A stretch of DNA of 64,000 nt from Ascarosepion bandense (Eukaryota > Mollusca > Cephalopoda > Sepiida > Sepiidae), in contig JBBBDQ010000752.1 in the NCBI GenBank assembly GCA_037127315.1, positions 260,001 through 324,000 of the forward strand. The letters are read 5' to 3'. The stretch's first letter is position 1, and the number at the start of each line of letters is the position of its first letter. The position numbers and the translations under genes were made by a program. Below the pieces are notes generated by a model that saw only the letters and a list, made by a program, of their open reading frames with translations, did not search any database and was not told the DNA's origin. Of the stretch, positions 63,166 to 64,000 are shown piece by piece.

Positions 63166-63723
63166 ATGAGTGCAGCCAACCTTTCTGACTTTCGGTCGAT
63201 TACGCCTACGTTATGTTTGTTCATATCGAATCGTCCAAAGCAGGATCACTTATCATCCCTCGACTAGGTCAAACAAGACACGCGAAGGAATGGTATATAA
63301 TGAAAAACGAGATTTCAGTTTATATATACCAAATAAATACCAGATTACAAGCGAGTCAAAGCTAAATGACACAAACAAATATCAGTTTACTGGTATTTCA
63401 GTAGCACGTTAATAATCCTGATTTATTATCTCCACGGGACGATGGTTTATTCAACTTGGAGCGCGTTGAATTTGGACTGGCCGTCTTGTCCGTTTCAATT
63501 CATCGCTAGTTCCCATTTCACTGAATGTCGTTTTCCACCCCACTTTTATTAAAAAGACACAAAACCGGAGATCTGAAGTTAGGTGCGGAATTTCTATTTC
63601 CCCCTCCCGATATACGTCTTATCATCTCGAAATGTAAGGAATATCATTTAATCATTTCGACTCCCAATGGAAGGGAAAAAAAAACTTCTCTCTGTTATTA
63701 ACTGCCTGTTCGTATCAGCTGTC

Positions 63724-63725
<2 letters not shown>
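63166..63725. other. Unassigned stretch
   Basis: May include decayed gypsy 3-prime sequence but no integrase zinc finger or LTR end is visible. Confidence 0.35.

Positions 63726-63727
<2 letters not shown>

Positions 63728-63758
<31 letters not shown>
63728..63758. repeat. (TA)n microsatellite
   Basis: About 15 TA units; tail of the following minus-strand element. Confidence 0.97.
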
Positions 63759-63761
<3 letters not shown>

Positions 63762-63764
63762 AGT

Positions 63765-64000
63765 ATAGGGTAGGTATGGATGGAATAATATTCCTTGTCC
63801 AAAGAAAACACTATTCTTAAAAAAGTGCTCAATACAAAGTAGAGTTAATAATATTTATTTAGAAATTATAACATGAATAGGTTATAATATCACTACAAAA
63901 GTAACTATTTTATTTCAACACTTCTTGTGTCTTGTCAAGTGATATGGTTTATTTAAAATTGAATGGTTTTAAAAGGTTAAAAACAAGCAAAACCCCTTTA
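63765..64000 (-). mobile_element. HH-6 hammerhead element, copy 2
   Basis: Homologous to 38038-38290 (AAAGTGCTCAATACAAAG, AATATCACTAC). The hammerhead relic at 63887-63945 keeps stem I ATATCAC / GTGATAT perfectly and a stem II-like GACAC / GTGTT. The core is TTGACAA, so it should be inactive. The element may run off the window. Confidence 0.55.

Noticed and set aside
1..64000. CRISPR array, bacterial operon or prophage
   Set aside because: Tandem repeats here lack unique spacers of constant size, and the content is plainly that of an animal genome.

Overview
The window is a gene-poor, repeat-saturated stretch of an animal nuclear genome. I found no host protein-coding gene that I can support. 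Almost every recognisable open reading frame is a broken retroelement or transposon frame, or a translation of a microsatellite. The mix points to a marine invertebrate, most likely a cephalopod mollusc: 5S-derived and tRNA-derived SINEs, jockey/CR1-like, RTE-like and Tx1-like LINE fragments, Penelope-like elements (PLEs), Ty3/gypsy, Tc1/mariner, Helitron-like elements, and very abundant (TA)n and (CA)n. The phylum is inferred from remembered resemblance of the reverse transcriptase and SINE families, not from a database search.

Layout. 1-2885 is a degenerate ACT-trinucleotide satellite with 60-bp and 240-bp higher-order periods. 2.9-15 kb is LINE and SINE debris with the first PLE remnant. 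15.6-18.6 kb holds perfect inverted repeats, a Tc1-like element with a nested repeat, and a pair of inverted elements carrying hammerhead motifs. 18.7-21.6 kb has VNTR-bearing SINE-like arrays, a PLE fragment containing telomere-like repeats, and a LINE. 22.7-23.7 kb is a purine minisatellite. 25.8-27.0 kb is a tandem array of about 237-bp units, each made of strong hairpins. 29-36 kb has a Helitron, head-to-head LINE copies, a chimeric 5S-tRNA SINE and a 259-bp MITE with clear target duplications inside a SINE. 36-45 kb is dense in hammerhead-ribozyme-like motifs, including four copies of a tRNA-headed SINE-like element that ends in a hammerhead and a TA-rich tail. 49-52.7 kb contains three PLE remnants with GIY-YIG domains and a nearly ideal hammerhead ribozyme. 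54-63 kb is a nest of insertions: RTE into LINE, Helitrons into a tandem array, a triplicated 5S head on a SINE, VNTR-SINE into RTE into Tx1, then a gypsy pol remnant.

The most interesting signal is a set of about seventeen hammerhead-like motifs in several families. Their conserved core and stem II recur with divergent sequence, and many are followed within roughly 20-150 nt by a TA-rich tail. They lie beside PLE GIY-YIG fragments or tRNA-like heads. This fits PLE-associated and retrozyme-like mobile RNAs, plus a possibly undescribed tRNA-hammerhead SINE. Other strong signals are the 5S-tRNA chimeric SINE, a dimeric SINE with a conserved linker, and an element whose terminal segment of about 150 bp is inverted between two copies.
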